This document shows, one piece after another, positions 1 to 12,884 of a stretch of 64,000 nt of DNA (the first letter of the stretch is position 1; the number at the start of each line of letters is the position of its first letter). The notes under the pieces were generated by a model. That model worked only from the letters and a program-made list of their open reading frames with translations, had not been told where the DNA came from and did no database searches. The translations under genes were made by a program, and so were the position numbers. Source of the stretch: Alisma plantago-aquatica. Taxonomy: Eukaryota > Streptophyta > Magnoliopsida > Alismatales > Alismataceae. The stretch spans positions 664,111,591 to 664,175,590 of the forward strand of contig OY856409.1 of NCBI GenBank assembly GCA_963693085.1. Reading direction: 5' to 3'.

Positions 1-1958
1 ACCCTAGTTTTGGACTTTTGGTACAAAACCTCGATTTAGACTCTAAAAATATCACCATTGATCTTATTAGGTTCTCCTAATTAAGAAAACATATAGTTTT
101 GTCAATTTTGGAGTTATGATGATTAAAGTGTATTTTTGGTGATTTTTATGATTCAAAATCTTTTTAGAAAACACCTTTCAAAAACACTCAAAACCAAACC
201 TCAAAATTATTTTTATTAGAAATCTTACATTTTTCTGATTCCAAAATATATTTTCTTTTAATTTTTGGATGAAGTAATAAAAAGATACGAATTTTACAAT
301 ATTAGTTAATCAGAATTGGCCACGTCATCAAAACAGAGCAAGACAGGGAGAGGGAGAGAGAGAGAGTGGGGCCCAGCCGACTTGGCCCAATTAGTGGCAG
401 TTGTTTCAATGGGTCCAAGGCTCAGTTTGACTTGTCTAAGCAAAGAAAACCATGCGTGAAAAGACCATAATACCCCTCCCTTGAGAGACAAAAACAAAAC
501 GAGAACAAGGGCATTCTTGGTGTTTCTAGCACCACAACCTTATATGTCGTCACCCAACTCGCGACACCAAGCATGGCAAGCAACATCCTCTTCAATCCAG
601 ACACACATTTATTGCTTAAGTGCTCAAAAACATGACCTGAAAACATCATATTATAGATCCCTAGAGATCCTCCAATCACAGAGACCCCAAGAAAAGTCCA
701 TACGGGGAGGTTGGGAACTGCAAAAGCTCCTCTGGTCAAGTCAGCAGGAAGGAGTTCTTAGGAACCAAACCAAAAGGCTTCTACGAATGAGACCAACATA
801 CAAATTGAGTTCATCAAGTCCAACAGAAGGGGAAAAGTCAAGAAAATGTGGTGAAATGATTGTAAAATGTTTGACCTATAGGTAGAGAAGTTAATCGTCT
901 AAATGAGGGAAAAGTTGCACATTTACCCTAGGGCCAAATTGAAAGGTTGAAAACCTCATAGGGGTCCAAAAGGAAGGTATCTCGGAAGCCAACAAACTCC
1001 ACGAAGGCCAGCGAACTCATCCATCTTCAAAGTTCCATCAGAGGTAGGCTGGGCTTGGGGAAGACAGAACGGGAACCAAACTTATTGAATCAGGACCTCG
1101 GGTAGGTAGGAGGATACCCAAATAAGATCGGCGATTGGTTTCGTAGCAGTCTGATGAACCAAAGAGGTGAGAACAGCTACCCGACACTAGAAAAAGGGAA
1201 AGAACAGAGGTGAAAGGGCGGCCGTGGTGATTGGAACTTTGTAAGAGAGGAAACCTTAACAAAGTTGGGATGTTCGGATGCGGAAACCTACGAGGAAGCT
1301 ATTGGAGAAAACATCTCTGGAAATCATGAATCGGAGAGAGATAAATCAAAGAGAAAGGGATAAAGAAATTGTGCGGCTCATTTCATTTGTGGACAAAGAA
1401 AAGAGATGAATGGGAGCCATTGGATCTTAGATCCAACGGTCTAGATATGCACACCCAAAAACAAAATAAAAATCTACCACGTGACAACTTAAATAACATT
1501 CCTAATTGAATTCGACTAAAGTGTGAATGAAATTATTTCTCTTTTTCTCTCTCTTCATTTGAGGGTGCAAATGAATCCAAAATTTAATGAAATTTGACAC
1601 AACCTATTCTGGACAAGAGGAATCTAAATATGCAATTAGATTTTCCTTTTGAGAACTTTTGATGTGTTAAATAAATCAAATCTTATTTTCTCGTTCCTCC
1701 ATTATTAATGGTTATAAGATTCTGCAAATTTGATGAAACTTCACCCACAAGTAACATTAAGTGTCTTCGATACGAATTTGCCATTAATTTTACATGTTGA
1801 AGTTATTTGTACATTTATTTAATTTTTTGAAGGTTCTACACACTTTCTCTCTCTAAACTTCACATGTATATTAAAGATTATCCAAATGACATGAAAATTC
1901 ACCCAAAGGATATTTTTAATGTGTAGATTACAAATTCAAGACTATTTTCCACTATTTG
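1..1958 (-). mobile_element. Family-B LTR-like sequence interrupted by element A
   Basis: This stretch aligns in the same order with the right LTR of element B. Positions about 200-500 correspond to about 18760-19060: a purine-rich GAGAGGGAGAG block, then a 'CATAATACCCC' block, then an AAAACAAAA block. Positions about 1370-1958 correspond to about 19870-20510, including the 'ATGCAATTAGATTTTC' and 'AAATTTGATGAAACTTCA' segments. It is more diverged than the 15370-16306 copy. The homology breaks exactly at 1958, where element A begins, so it was the target of that insertion. Open frames in it (481-885 plus, 422-739 and 1038-1262 minus) match no protein family I know and have no counterpart in the homologous LTR. 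The family assignment is by eye; an alignment would settle it. Confidence 0.6.
1954..1958. repeat. Target-site duplication ATTTG, left copy
   Basis: The five bases before the first TGTAATGACC are ATTTG. The same five bases follow the terminal CACA of the second LTR at 14832-14836. A 5-bp duplication is typical of LTR retrotransposon integration, and it fixes both outer boundaries of element A. Confidence 0.9.
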
Positions 1959-2870
1959 TGTAATGACCCTAACCTGGGTTATGAGGTAAATCTATTTGGT
2001 TTGGCTAAGTAAGTTGCTTATAAATTTAATATAATCCTATAAGGTGTTTTGTTATCATGTGACACACTTATGTTCCAAGTTTGGTCCAGATTGAATGTTG
2101 TTTGAGCAATGTTCCTTTATTTTGGACCAAAGTGCAATTTACCCAAGATGAGGGGCTATATTGAAACTGTCACATGTTAAACTTGTCTTAAGAGTTTTAG
2201 CATCATAATAGATAGAATGATGCTAATTGGTGGCTTTTGGAAAGACTAAATTCCAAGTTTGAACTTGTTTGAATCATGTTAGTACATTGTGCACCAATTT
2301 TGGTAAAAAATGTAATTTACCCAAAATGTAGGGTTGATATGAAAATTACCACCTATAGAGTGTCCCTACTCCCTCCTAGTATCATATAGAGGAGATATAA
2401 ATAAGGAGACACCATGTTTGAATCTATTGTGAGTGATGGTGATCTTGGTGGTGAAATGACCAAGGAAAAGGGTGGAATATGAAACCTTAACTTGAGTTGT
2501 ATCTAGTTGAAAAGCTTATAGATGAGTTCCTATCATCCAAGGAGCCATTGGAGGAGCCTCATATTGGTTTTTAGACTCTTGGAAAAGGCCATGATGTGCA
2601 AATCACCTCAACTAGGTGAAGTGTATCGGTTTGCAACTTCCTTAGAAAAGGTGTATTGGGTTGTGAATAAAGTGGTGATTTAGTTGATATATTTTATTCA
2701 AAGGGATAAGTAATGGATGAAAATTCATACCTAGATTATACTCAAGTATTTTGCATGTCAAGATAAATGTTAATGCATGAATGTAAACGTGTCACCCAGG
2801 CATGGACACGTGGCACCTAGTATCTCAAATTGATGACACCTCATTTTCACACTTCTTCATGAACAACAAG

Positions 2871-2878
2871 TATATATA
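2871..2878 (+). promoter_or_regulatory. Candidate LTR TATA box
   Basis: TATATATA followed by CCCC lies in a stretch, 'AACAACAAGTATATATACCC', that is identical in the second LTR (10776-10783). It is the best TATA-like sequence in the left part of the LTR. The transcription start is not visible, so its promoter role is inferred. Confidence 0.35.
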
Positions 2879-3014
2879 CCCCTTCTTTCACCCCATCGTG
2901 AACTTTTTCGAATTATACCACCTCCTTGCTCTTAGATATCGTGCATAGGGTCCTTTTATCATGCAGGGGTGAAGTGGTATCATGCATAGGTCCTTGGGTA
3001 TCGTCCATAGAAAA

Positions 3015-3130
3015 TTCAAATCGGCCAAGTAGGGTGATATCGGCCAAGTAGGGTGATATCGGCCTAGTGAGGTGATATCGGCCATAGTGAAGTGTTTTGA
3101 TCACAAGTGATTGGGATATCGGCCACAAGT
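3015..3130 (+). repeat. GATATCGGCC short tandem repeat in the 5' LTR
   Basis: Units of about 19-20 bp built on 'GATATCGGCCAAGTAGGGT' repeat four to five times with decay. The 3' LTR copy (about 10920-11010) lacks one unit, so the array has changed length since the element inserted. No coding role is seen. Confidence 0.75.
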
Positions 3131-3609
3131 GATGGCATATTGTTAAAGGGTAGTGAGGTATCGTGCAAAGGTGCTAAGGATCAAGAGCAAGCTCAATAAT
3201 TAACCCTAAGGTGAGGCTATGATCATCTTCAACCTTGGATTGAAGCATGATTTTAGGGTTATGATCTTCCTTTCTTTTCTTCTTCACCAATTGCTTATCC
3301 ACAGTGATTCCTTATATATGAATGATTTTTGAACGAGCCTTGGACTTTGGATAAGTCATCTTCAACCTTAGTAATGTGGAGCTTTAGATCTTGGAGCTTT
3401 GAAGTTGTTCTTAAGGCGGGTTATATAACTTGAACTCAACCATGTTATTATTCATCACCTAAATTGCTATACTTAATGAAATACTTTTAATTAAGAAATT
3501 TTATGAAATAGTTGATGACATTATGAGTTATAGTAGTTTCTTAGACCTGTTTCCATGAACTATAACAGTTAGAACAAAGTTCTAGAGCTTGAAGATGATG
3601 GTATCACCT

Positions 3610-3960
3610 TATAAAAGTGATATCGGGTGCAAGCACACAAGCAAGCACCTCTAACCCGATATGGTGATGCACCTACATCACTAAAATGATATGGTGTGAA
3701 GCACACACACACCTATTTGCCCAATATGGTGTGAAGCACACACACACCTCTCTGCCTGATATGGTGTGAAGCACACACACACCTCTCTGCCCGATATGGT
3801 GTAAAGCAAGCATACACCTCTTGCCTGATATGGTAAGCATACATACACCTCTAAGTGATATGGGTAGCAAGCATACACCTCTAAACCGATATTGGGTTAA
3901 GCATATACCTCTTGGACGATATGGTGTTGAGCACATATCTCTAAAATGATATGGTGGGTA
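3610..3960 (+). repeat. About 35-bp minisatellite in the 5' LTR
   Basis: The core 'ATATGGTGTGAAGCACAC' recurs at 3690, 3724, 3759 and 3794 (spacing 34-35 bp), with more degenerate units on both sides. Each unit ends in ACACACACCTCT. The reverse strand can be read open (3673-4080) as a repetitive Cys/His-rich peptide. That frame is a consequence of the repeat, not a gene. The array is shared with the 3' LTR at about 11500-11830. Confidence 0.88.
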
Positions 3961-5013
3961 ACCCAATATACTAGATGACAAAAGTGGTAAGGTGGTTAAT
4001 ACCCTAGAACATGTGATGGCCAATACACTAAAGTATGGTGTGGCCAATATCTTCATTTGAGGTGAGGACGTTACACTCATGTATGGTGAAGATGATACAC
4101 CATATGATTGGTAAGGATGATACCTTGATGGGTAAGGGTATGAGGGATATGATTATGTCTAGCTCAATATACACCTAACCCAATACATGTGTTCAACTTG
4201 GCATACATGATTCAATCTGATGCACCTTGTAAAGGTGAGGGTAAAACTCTCTTATGAGTGATGAGTGTAACACCAAGTAATGATGTGGTTTGGTTAATAC
4301 CTTGATAGGTAGAACACCTAAAGTGGTTGATAATGGTATATCAACAATGCCTTAACTCGAGATGAGTCTATATCACTTGATGATAGTTGGGTAATTCAAA
4401 TGTGTGACTTATGGCCAATACACTACTTGATAAATGTGATGTGTTAGTGCATAAAGTATTAGGATGGGATATCCCCTAATACAAGATAAGTTGATGAACT
4501 GAAGTAAGTTAAAAACAATAAGGGAAGTGATACATCAAGGCATGATAAATACCACATCCAGCATCTCAAGGTTGATGCACCTTGATGCACCTTAAATCCA
4601 ATATACTTGGATGAGTAACACATGAAGTGTGTCATGTCAATTGTTACATTGAGATGTAATGTACTTTGATAAGTGGAGGCTAACATACCTTGAGAAAGGG
4701 TTAAGCCAAGATAATAAAGTATGATGTAATCAATATTCTAGAGAGGATGAGAGAGAAACTCATACTTTGTGTTGATAATCATTTAATGATAAATGATGAG
4801 AATAAATAAGTATGATTAAATACTTATGATATCAATGTATGCTCCTAGATGTGTGGAGCAATGAATTAGGGTTTGAATTAATAATATGAACTTGAAACCC
4901 TATTAGACTATAAAGGGAAACCCTAACCCTAATAATGGGAAGGTTGTATTTCTCTTATTGCATAATCCTTGTAAGGCATGTTAGATACTTGTGTAACGAG
5001 TATAATAATTAAT

Positions 5014-5275
5014 GGCCTTATGAACCATGTGAATAATTTGTTTCCTAGTGAGAGGTGACAAGATGTGTAATGGCCTTGTGAGCCATGTGAATAAGTTGGT
5101 TCCTAGTGAGAGGTGACAAGATGTATAATGTCCTTGTGAGCCATGTGAATAAGTTGTTGCCTAGTGAGAGGTGACAAGATGTGCAATGGCCTTGTGAGCC
5201 ATTTGAATAAGTTGTTGCCTAGTGAGAGGCGACAAAATGTGCAATGGCCTTTTGAGCCATGTGAATGCTTGTACA
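5014..5275 (+). repeat. 58-bp tandem repeat, four units, 5' LTR
   Basis: 'CCTAGTGAGAGG' recurs at 5044, 5102, 5160 and 5218, an exact 58-bp period. The rest of each unit reads through 'GACAAGATGTG' and 'GAGCCATGTGAATAA'. The 3' LTR has five units, so one unit was gained or lost after insertion. Confidence 0.92.
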
Positions 5276-6906
5276 ACAAGTAAAATGAATACCTTGGTCT
5301 GAGGACCTAGAGGTAATAGTTACCTAAAAAGTGGTAACAATGTTCAGTGAAAAACTAAGGGTTGAATACCTAGATCTAGTAATCATGATGATGATAATGT
5401 TGAGGGATGAGAATTCCCAGTAATGAGATAAGGGATTGAAATCCTAAAAGTTGTATGTGTTCTCAAGGTTTGAAAGATACTTGATAGATGTATTATACCT
5501 TTCTTTGTAGCATTCATCATAATAATTCATGTTTGAAAACTTGATTGATGCTAAAAGATATGATAACACACTTAACTAATCAAGTGGAATCTTATCATGT
5601 AGAGCCCTGACCATAGATCCATCATCGTCAGCAGTTGGTGATGGCGAAACAGGTTTTCCCACGAGATCTCCTAGAGAACACATATTTTTGAATATGTGGG
5701 GATGATGGGCGTGAATATCCTTACACCCTAATGGAGGAATTGATGTGATATAAACATTAAATCTCTCAACCCTTCATTATAAATGCTAGGATGGATGTAT
5801 CACAAATCTCTTGATGATGATGAATGTCGGATCGATGTGAGATAAACATTAAATCTCTCGATGCCAAAGAGAGTGCATCCGCCACTGTATCTTTATAGAG
5901 AAGTTGCCAGTATACGCTGGAAAGCTATTTAAGTAGTTGACGTAGTCCTACTTGTGGTCTCGCACTGACCGAGACGGTAGAGGTCTTGGAAGCTGGCTCT
6001 TCCATTCACCTTGTATGGTACCGATTTTGACTTCGCAGTGGTCGGTTAGAGTATGAGCGGTATACCTCATCTCCTCAGGGCATAAGTGTGATTGTAAAAT
6101 GTAATCAGCCATGTAGCATATTTGCTTAAGAATTGAATACGAAAATCATTGGCTAATGTTACATTTCTTTTATACATCTTAGATGGAAACATGTTATACA
6201 TGTTCTTCATAATCATTATAAAATGAATACGATGATTTAATGCTTTATCATATATAGCTGCAATGCTTCAAAAAATGATATTGCTCTACTCTGATTTAAA
6301 AAGTGATTAAATCCTTCTTATTAATGAAAAAGAATCCTCTGCTCAATTTTATACTGTTTAACTATGATAATAATATTGTTGGCAAAGATTTATATCTCTC
6401 GATGGGACATGGGTCTCACCCCGTTGGTCACAAACATTTTTCGATGGACGCAGATGAAGAGGTAGATACCATACTATAGAGGTACATCAATAGCAACAGG
6501 GACAGCAGTGACAGCTCAGGTTGAGTGTATTGTCTGTCGTGTCTTGTATATAGAAGTCCTATGTGTCGTCTCTATACTCTCAGGTCCTTAGATTTATTAT
6601 CTGTTTGTTTTATGAACAATATGAGGTTTTGGCTAGTATACCTCAAGGTTTTATGTTGCTTCAGTATATGTTTTGACAAAGCAACTATTATATATTATCC
6701 TCGAGAAGAGATGGAACAGTGTATGTACAATGTGAACAATGATGTATATAAGGTTTTGGTTCTTCCTTAAAGAGTTTTCCTCGAAATGGATCTCCTTGTA
6801 AAATGGTTTTAATTTTTTAGTGATTTTTGTTCATCCACTACTTATGTTTATTCCGCTTAATTAGTAACAGTTTGTTTGTCAGTTTGATGTCAGTCGTCAC
6901 AAGTTT

Positions 6907-6918
6907 TGGTATCAGAGC
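6907..6918 (+). other. Element A primer-binding site
   Basis: TGGTATCAGAGC is complementary to the 3' end of plant initiator tRNA-Met, the usual primer for plant LTR retrotransposons. It starts five bases after the LTR end at 6901, within the normal offset. The following bases (TTAAGG) depart from the tRNA sequence. Confidence 0.95.
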
Positions 6919-7019
6919 TTAAGGTTCGTTGAGTCTACGGAGACATAGGACTAAGGTGTTGAGTTTGTGTTAGTGTCCTCCAATATACCCTATAGTGACT
7001 TCTGCTTATGTAGAAGAAA

Positions 7020-7860
7020 AGGTGAAGTCTAAAAATGATTGGAGAACACAAGGAACACATTGCTGAGGGCAATGTTGTTGTACCAGGAAAGGGTGCAAGG
7101 GATCAGGCAAGAGAAGAATGAGTGCCTGAGAATTCCCATCATGATCCGATCAGGATAAAGAATCCTATGTTTATGCTCTTGATAGGTAGGTTAAGACAAC
7201 AGTGATACATATAGCAGACTGGATACTAGCATTACAACCTAGGTTGCCAGTTCTTAATGTAAAAACTTTGAGCTTCAAAAAGGGGTCCTGAATCACATAG
7301 TCATGTTGGAATAGTGGAAAATGTGGGAAAGATTAACATATGGTGAGAAAATAGACTCTGCCATAAGTATAGACAGATAGTACATATGTGATGGTAATTC
7401 CCAAGGAGGGGCACTAAGATGAGAATTAAGGAAAGGTCTCTAAAATTCTAGAGACATTTACCTAGTTGTTCTAAAAAGGCAAAGTTTTTGGTGCCACCAG
7501 TGCAATAAATGCCTAGTGTACTAGGGTAGTAGTCACTAAGTAAAGGCAAAGGTCCTAACTTTCTACCTGTAAGAACCCATGGCTTAGTCTCTACATCAGT
7601 AATGAGACCAATAAGACCATAGTATGAGGACAAGACGTGTTATAGATATGGACATGTTGAGCATACTAAGCTCTTTTCTTTGAAAATAAGGGAGGAAATG
7701 ACTCAACAACCGAGGTAGACTCGGTAGGGCTTACGAAAGTCACAGCCCAATAGTATAAAAAGGCAAGAGCAACAACATGAAATAGCTAGACTCTATGTGT
7801 TGAGTCAACCTAAAGCCGTAGATGACCGCGAGGGGTAACAGTCAGATAGAGCTTTTTCAT
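7020..7860 (+). pseudogene. Decayed Ty3/Gypsy gag remnant of element A
   Basis: Short peptides in shifting frames resemble the C-terminal half of a Ty3/Gypsy gag. At 7329-7377 the frame reads MWERLTYGEKIDSAISID, like the segment just before the gag nucleic-acid-binding tail. At 7638-7679 it reads CYRYGHVEHTKLFS, a CCHC zinc knuckle in which the second Cys is Tyr and the last Cys is lost. At about 7775-7835 it reads QQHEIARLYVLSQPKAVDD, resembling the gag-protease junction. Stops and frameshifts separate these pieces and no start codon can be assigned. Gag would normally package element RNA; this copy cannot be functional. The assignment rests on short motif resemblance only. Confidence 0.6.
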
Positions 7861-9825
7861 TTTGATATGCCTTATCTTGATGTTATCTGATAATCATAAG
7901 AAGGATTGTTGTTGTGGATTTCCCTATTGATTGTCCTATGGGGACATAGGGAAGAAATGATGAGAACAAGAATTTATATTTTGTTCAGTATTCTTTTAAA
8001 TGTTCTATAATTGCTCTTATCTGTGTGAAAGAGGATGAGATATAGAAGTGATGCCTCGAGAAAATCTAAGAATGTTAAATCATGTGTTTGTGATGATACG
8101 AAAAGTAAGGAATATGATAGTACACAAAGTGCATACTACCTAATCTCAGTACTTGTATACCATGGCCATGTATTCAACTATTGAATATAAGGTGAGTATG
8201 GAACTCTTAGATTGTTATCTTTCTGATTACTCTGATCAAGTAGTCATTTTGAGACAATCTAGTGAGTATAATGAAACTGGAAATATGGTATGGACATTTG
8301 TATCACATCCTAAGTGCAATAAAGTGGGATCTAAGATGATCTCAGATCAGTCTATGTATATGAGTAAGTAAAAAGAATAATCCTCATGACAAGATAAAGG
8401 GGTCGAGGAAGATGATCCCTGTCTAATAAAGCATGTGTGAATAGTAAAGATTTTTTCCCATGATGTGGAAATGGGTAATGTGATAAAATCACAAAATGTT
8501 CATGAACATGTTAGACAATAACAAATAAAGGAGTGATGACATGTAATCATCCTTATAATTCCTATGTTGATGGCAAGGAACCTAGGATGAAATAAGAGTA
8601 AATGACTCATGAACAGTTGAAAGTTCATGCAATAATCAGAGGAGATGATAATCTCTTCTCTTTGATAAACAACCCTGGGTGATGATGGGGTGATAAGAAG
8701 AATATGTTTCTTTGTGTTCTCTCCTTTTAGGGACATGGCAATCAGGTGAGTACTATGACACTTTATGTGCATGGATTAGAAATAATCCATTGATAGATAC
8801 TTAGAAAAGTATCAGTTCATCTTGGACTTTGGTTCCAAGATAAAGATATGTGTAATAAATAATGTCCCAAAGATGAAAGAAAGATCCTTTTATATGTGTG
8901 GCTTTGGTAATAACAACAGAGAGATGGAAATGATGAGGATGTGATGTGTTTTTGACACATCTGATGGATACCAAAGTAAGGAATTCTGGTATCTAAGAAA
9001 TATCATGTGGTATGGGAAAGTAAAAACATAACTCCTAATCAGATGATTTATGTTGGTTACTTGGGATGGCCAACTGTGAAATCAGTCTAGTTACATACTA
9101 TAGTATGGACATCATATGTTAGGGGTTTATGCTCAGCATAAACATGACATCGATAAGGATGTACTAATTGAAGGAATAATTGTAAAATCATCGTGGGAAA
9201 ATCTTATCAAGATAAAAAAAATTCCTTAGAATACCATTATCTAGATCTGTTAAGGCAACTTATACATAACATATAAAGATACCTCTAAGATAAGTTCTTA
9301 ATTGATAAGTAACCTCCCCTTATGACAAGAGAATGTACAACTAATGAGATAGTTGGCATAGGAAGTAAGAAAGTTTGGTGTTGTGTTAATAGATTAGATG
9401 GCACAACAGATGTTTGATAAGACTTGTAGTCCTAAGTGGGTGACCGAACATAACTCTAGTATTTCCTTGAAAGTGAAATGCTAAATTGAATGAAGAGTAT
9501 GGAAGACTCCCCATAATCATGAATATTTTCACAAAAATTTGTAAGTTGAGAAAGGTGACAAATAGGTGAGGTTTGACACCTGAGTTAAATAAGGTATGTA
9601 TAATGTTTCTCTGACTAAGAAAAGTGTTACCTGACACAGAGTTGACTCTACAGTCAATAATGAAAAAGACAGTGGAGTATGTGTCATGTGTGACAGATTT
9701 TATGATAACCCTGTGTGGAAGAAGTTTGTGTTAATCAAATTTCCATGGTAACTCCATGACATTAATATGTTATATGGATACTTGATGATATGATGAATGA
9801 ATAATATCTATCTCCATTTACCTGG
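7861..9825 (+). other. Element A interior without recognisable coding domains
   Basis: About 2 kb between the gag trace and the polypurine tract. I looked for the protease DSG, the RT YxDD box, RNase H and the integrase HHCC/DDE motifs and found none. Small open frames (8153-8371 plus, 8500-8772 minus, 9386-9637 minus) resemble nothing known. It is either heavily decayed pol or unrelated filler, as in large non-autonomous (LARD-type) elements. Confidence 0.5.
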
Positions 9826-9828
9826 GAT

Positions 9829-9842
9829 TTTGGGGATGAAAT
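9829..9842 (+). other. Element A polypurine-tract region
   Basis: 'TTGGGGATGAAAT' lies about 20 bases before the 3' LTR start. Plant Ty3/Gypsy elements commonly carry a G/A-rich tract of this form near the 3' LTR as primer for plus-strand synthesis. The remaining bases before TGTAATG are not purine-rich, so the tract is weakened. Confidence 0.5.
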
Positions 9843-11499
9843 CCTTGTTAGTGGTTTATAACTTGTAATGACCCTGACTTGGGTTATGAAGTAACCCTAT
9901 TTGTTTTGGCTAAGTAAGTTTCTTAGAAATTTAATATAATCCTCTAAGGTGTTTTGCTACCATGTGACACACTTATGTTCCAAGTTTGGTCCTGATTGGA
10001 TGTTGTTTGAGCAGTGTTCCTTTGTTTTGGACCAAAGTGCAATTTACCCAATATGAGGGGCTATATTGCAAAATGTCACCTGTTGAACATGTCTTAAGTG
10101 TTTTAGAATCATAATAGATAGAATGATGCTAAGTGGTGGCTTTTGGAAAGCCTAAACTCCAAGTTTGAACTTGTTTGAATAATGTTAGTACCTTGTGCAC
10201 CAATTTTGGTATAAATTGTAATTTACCCAAAATGTAGGGTTGATATGCAAATTACCACCTATAGAGTGTCCCTACTCCATATTACTATAATGTAGAGGAT
10301 ATAGAAAGAAGGAGACACCACGTTTGAATCTATTGTGAGTGATGGTGATCTTGGTGGTGAAATGACCAAGGAAAAGGGTTGAATATGAAACCTTAACTTG
10401 AGTTGTATCAAGTTGAAAAGCTTATATATGAGTTCCTATCGGCCAAGGAGCCATATGAGGATATCATATAGGTTTTTAGACCCTTGGAAAAGGCCATGAA
10501 GTGCAAATCACTTCAAGGAGGTGAAGTGTATCGGTTTACAACTTCCTTAGAAAAGTTGTATCGGGTTGTGAATAAAGTGGTGATTTAGTTGATATATTTT
10601 ATTCAAAGGGATAAGTAATGGACAAAAAGTCATCCATATATTATCCTCAAGTGTTTTGCATGTCAAGATAAATTTTAATGCATGCATGTACACATGTCAC
10701 TCATGCATGGACACGTGGCACCTAGTAGCTCAAATTGATGACACCTCATTTTCACACTTCTTCATGAACAACAAGTATATATACCCCTTCTTTCACCCCA
10801 TAGTGAACTTTTTCGAATTGTACCACCTCCTTGCTCTTAGATATCGTGTATAGGGTCCTTGTATCGTGCAGGAGTGAAGTGGTATCGTGCATAGGGCCTT
10901 GGGTATCGTCCATAGAAAATTCATATCGGCCAAGTAGGGTGATATTGGCCTAGTGAGGTGATATCAGCCATAGTGAAGCGTTTTGATCACAAGTGAGGGG
11001 GATATCGGCCACAAGTGATGGCATATCATGCACGGGTAGTGAGGTATCGTGCAAAGGTGCTAAGGGGCAAGAGGGAGCTCAATACTTAACCCTAAGGTAA
11101 GGCTATGATCATCTTCAACCTTGGATTGAAGCATGATTTTAGGGTTATGATCTTCCTTTCTTTTCTTCTTCACCAATTGCTTATCCATGATGATTCCTTG
11201 TATATGAAGGAGTTTTGAGCGATCCTTGGACTTTGGATAAGTCATCTTCAACCTTAGTAACGTGGATATTTGGAGCTTGGAGCTTTGAAGTTGTTCTTAA
11301 GGCGGGTTATCTAACTTGAACTCAACCATGTTATTATTCATCACCTAAATTGCTATACTTAATGAACTACTTTTAATTCCGAAATTTTCTGAAATAGTTG
11401 ATGACATTATGAGTTCTAGTAGTTTCTTAGACCTATTTCCATGAAGTATAACAGTTAGAACAAAGTTCTAGAGCTTGAAGATGATGGTATCACCTTATA

Positions 11500-11830
11500 A
11501 AAGTGATATCGGGTGCAAGCACACAAGCAAGCACCTCTAACCCGATATGGTGATGCACCTACTCCACTAAAATGATATGGTGTGAAGCACACACACACCT
11601 CTTTGCCCGATATGGTGTGAATAACACACACACCTCTCTTCCCGATATGGTGTGAAGCACACACACCTCCCTTCCTGATATGGTGTAAAGCAAGCATACA
11701 CCTCTTGCCCGATATGGTAAGCATACATACACCTCTAAAGTGATATGCGTAGCAAGAATACGCCTCTAAACCGATATTGGGTTAAGCATACACCTCTTAG
11801 ACGAAATGGTGTTGAGAACATATCTCTAAA
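11500..11830 (+). repeat. About 35-bp minisatellite, 3' LTR copy
   Basis: Same 'GATATGGTGTGAAGCACAC' array as in the 5' LTR, with independent small changes (for example GTGTGAATAACAC in one unit). The open frame 11455-11724 on the minus strand is the repeat read through, not a gene. Confidence 0.85.
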
Positions 11831-12884
11831 ATTATATGGTGGGTAACCCAATACACTAGATGACAAAAGTGGTAAGGTGGTTAATACCCTAGAACATGTG
11901 ATGGCCAATACACTAAAGTATGGTGTGGCCAATATCTTCATGTGAGGTGAGGACGTTACACTCATGTATGGTGAAGATGATACACCATATGATTGGTAAG
12001 GATGATACCTTGATGGGTAAGGGTATGAGGGATATGATGATGTCTATCTCAATATACACCTAACCCAATACATGTGTTCAACTTGACATACATGATTCAA
12101 TCTGATGCACCTTGTAAAGGTGAGGGTAAAACACTTTTAGGAGTGATGAGTGTAACACCAATTAATGATGTGGTTTGGTTAATACCTTGATAGGTAGAAC
12201 ATCTAAAGTGGTTGATAATGGTATATCAACAATGCCTTAACTCGAGATGAGTCTATATCACTTGATGATAGTTGGGTTGTGACTTATGGCCAATACACTA
12301 CATGATAAATGTGATGTGTTAGTGCATAAAGTATTAGGATGGGATACACCCTAATCCAAGATAAGTTGATGAACTTAAGTAAGTTAAAAGAAATAAGGGA
12401 AGTGATACATCAAGGCATGATAAACCACATCCAGCATCTCAAGGTTGATGCACCTTGATGCACCTTAAATCCAATATACTTGGATGAGTAACACAAGAAG
12501 TGTGTCATGTCAATTGTTACATTGAGATGTAATGCACTTTGATAAGTGTAGGCTAACATACCTTGAGAAAGGGTTAAGCCAAGATAATAAAGTATGATGT
12601 AATCAATATCATAGAGAGGATGAGATAGAAACTCATACTTTGTGTTGATAATCATTTAATGATAAATGATGAGAATAAATAAGTATGATTAAATGATTAT
12701 GATATCAATGTATGCTCCTAGATGTGTGGAGCAATGAATTAGGGTTTGAATTGATAATATGAACTTGAAACCCTATTCGACTATAAAGGGAAACCCTAAC
12801 CCTAATAATGGGAAGGTTGTATTTCTCTTATTGCATAAGCCTTGTAAGGCATGTTAGATACTTGTGTAACGAGTATAATAATTA

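Larger units (their letters stand above)
1959..6901 (+). repeat. Element A 5' LTR (4943 bp)
   Basis: Begins TGTAATGACCCT and ends GTCGTCACA. It is colinear with 9864-14831 over its full length. It contains three tandem-repeat zones: a GATATCGGCC-based array near 3.0 kb, a 35-bp array near 3.7 kb and a 58-bp array near 5.1 kb. It also contains a GC-richer block (about 5880-6090) that recurs in other LTRs of this window. At almost 5 kb it is far longer than ordinary plant LTRs, which are usually a few hundred to about 2000 bp. The small open frames inside (for example 3673-4080 minus and 4459-4686 minus) are by-products of the repeats. Confidence 0.92.

Noticed and set aside
481..885. 134-codon plus-strand frame
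   Set aside because: Lies in LTR-like sequence, antisense to the element, with no recognisable domain and no conservation in the related LTR at 18900-19400.
3673..4080. 135-codon minus-strand frame with repeated Cys/His peptide
   Set aside because: It is the 35-bp LTR minisatellite read in antisense, also present in the second LTR. No start context and no family.
5014..5275. Regular repeats considered as a CRISPR array
   Set aside because: Units are contiguous 58-bp tandem copies without variable spacers, inside a plant LTR.
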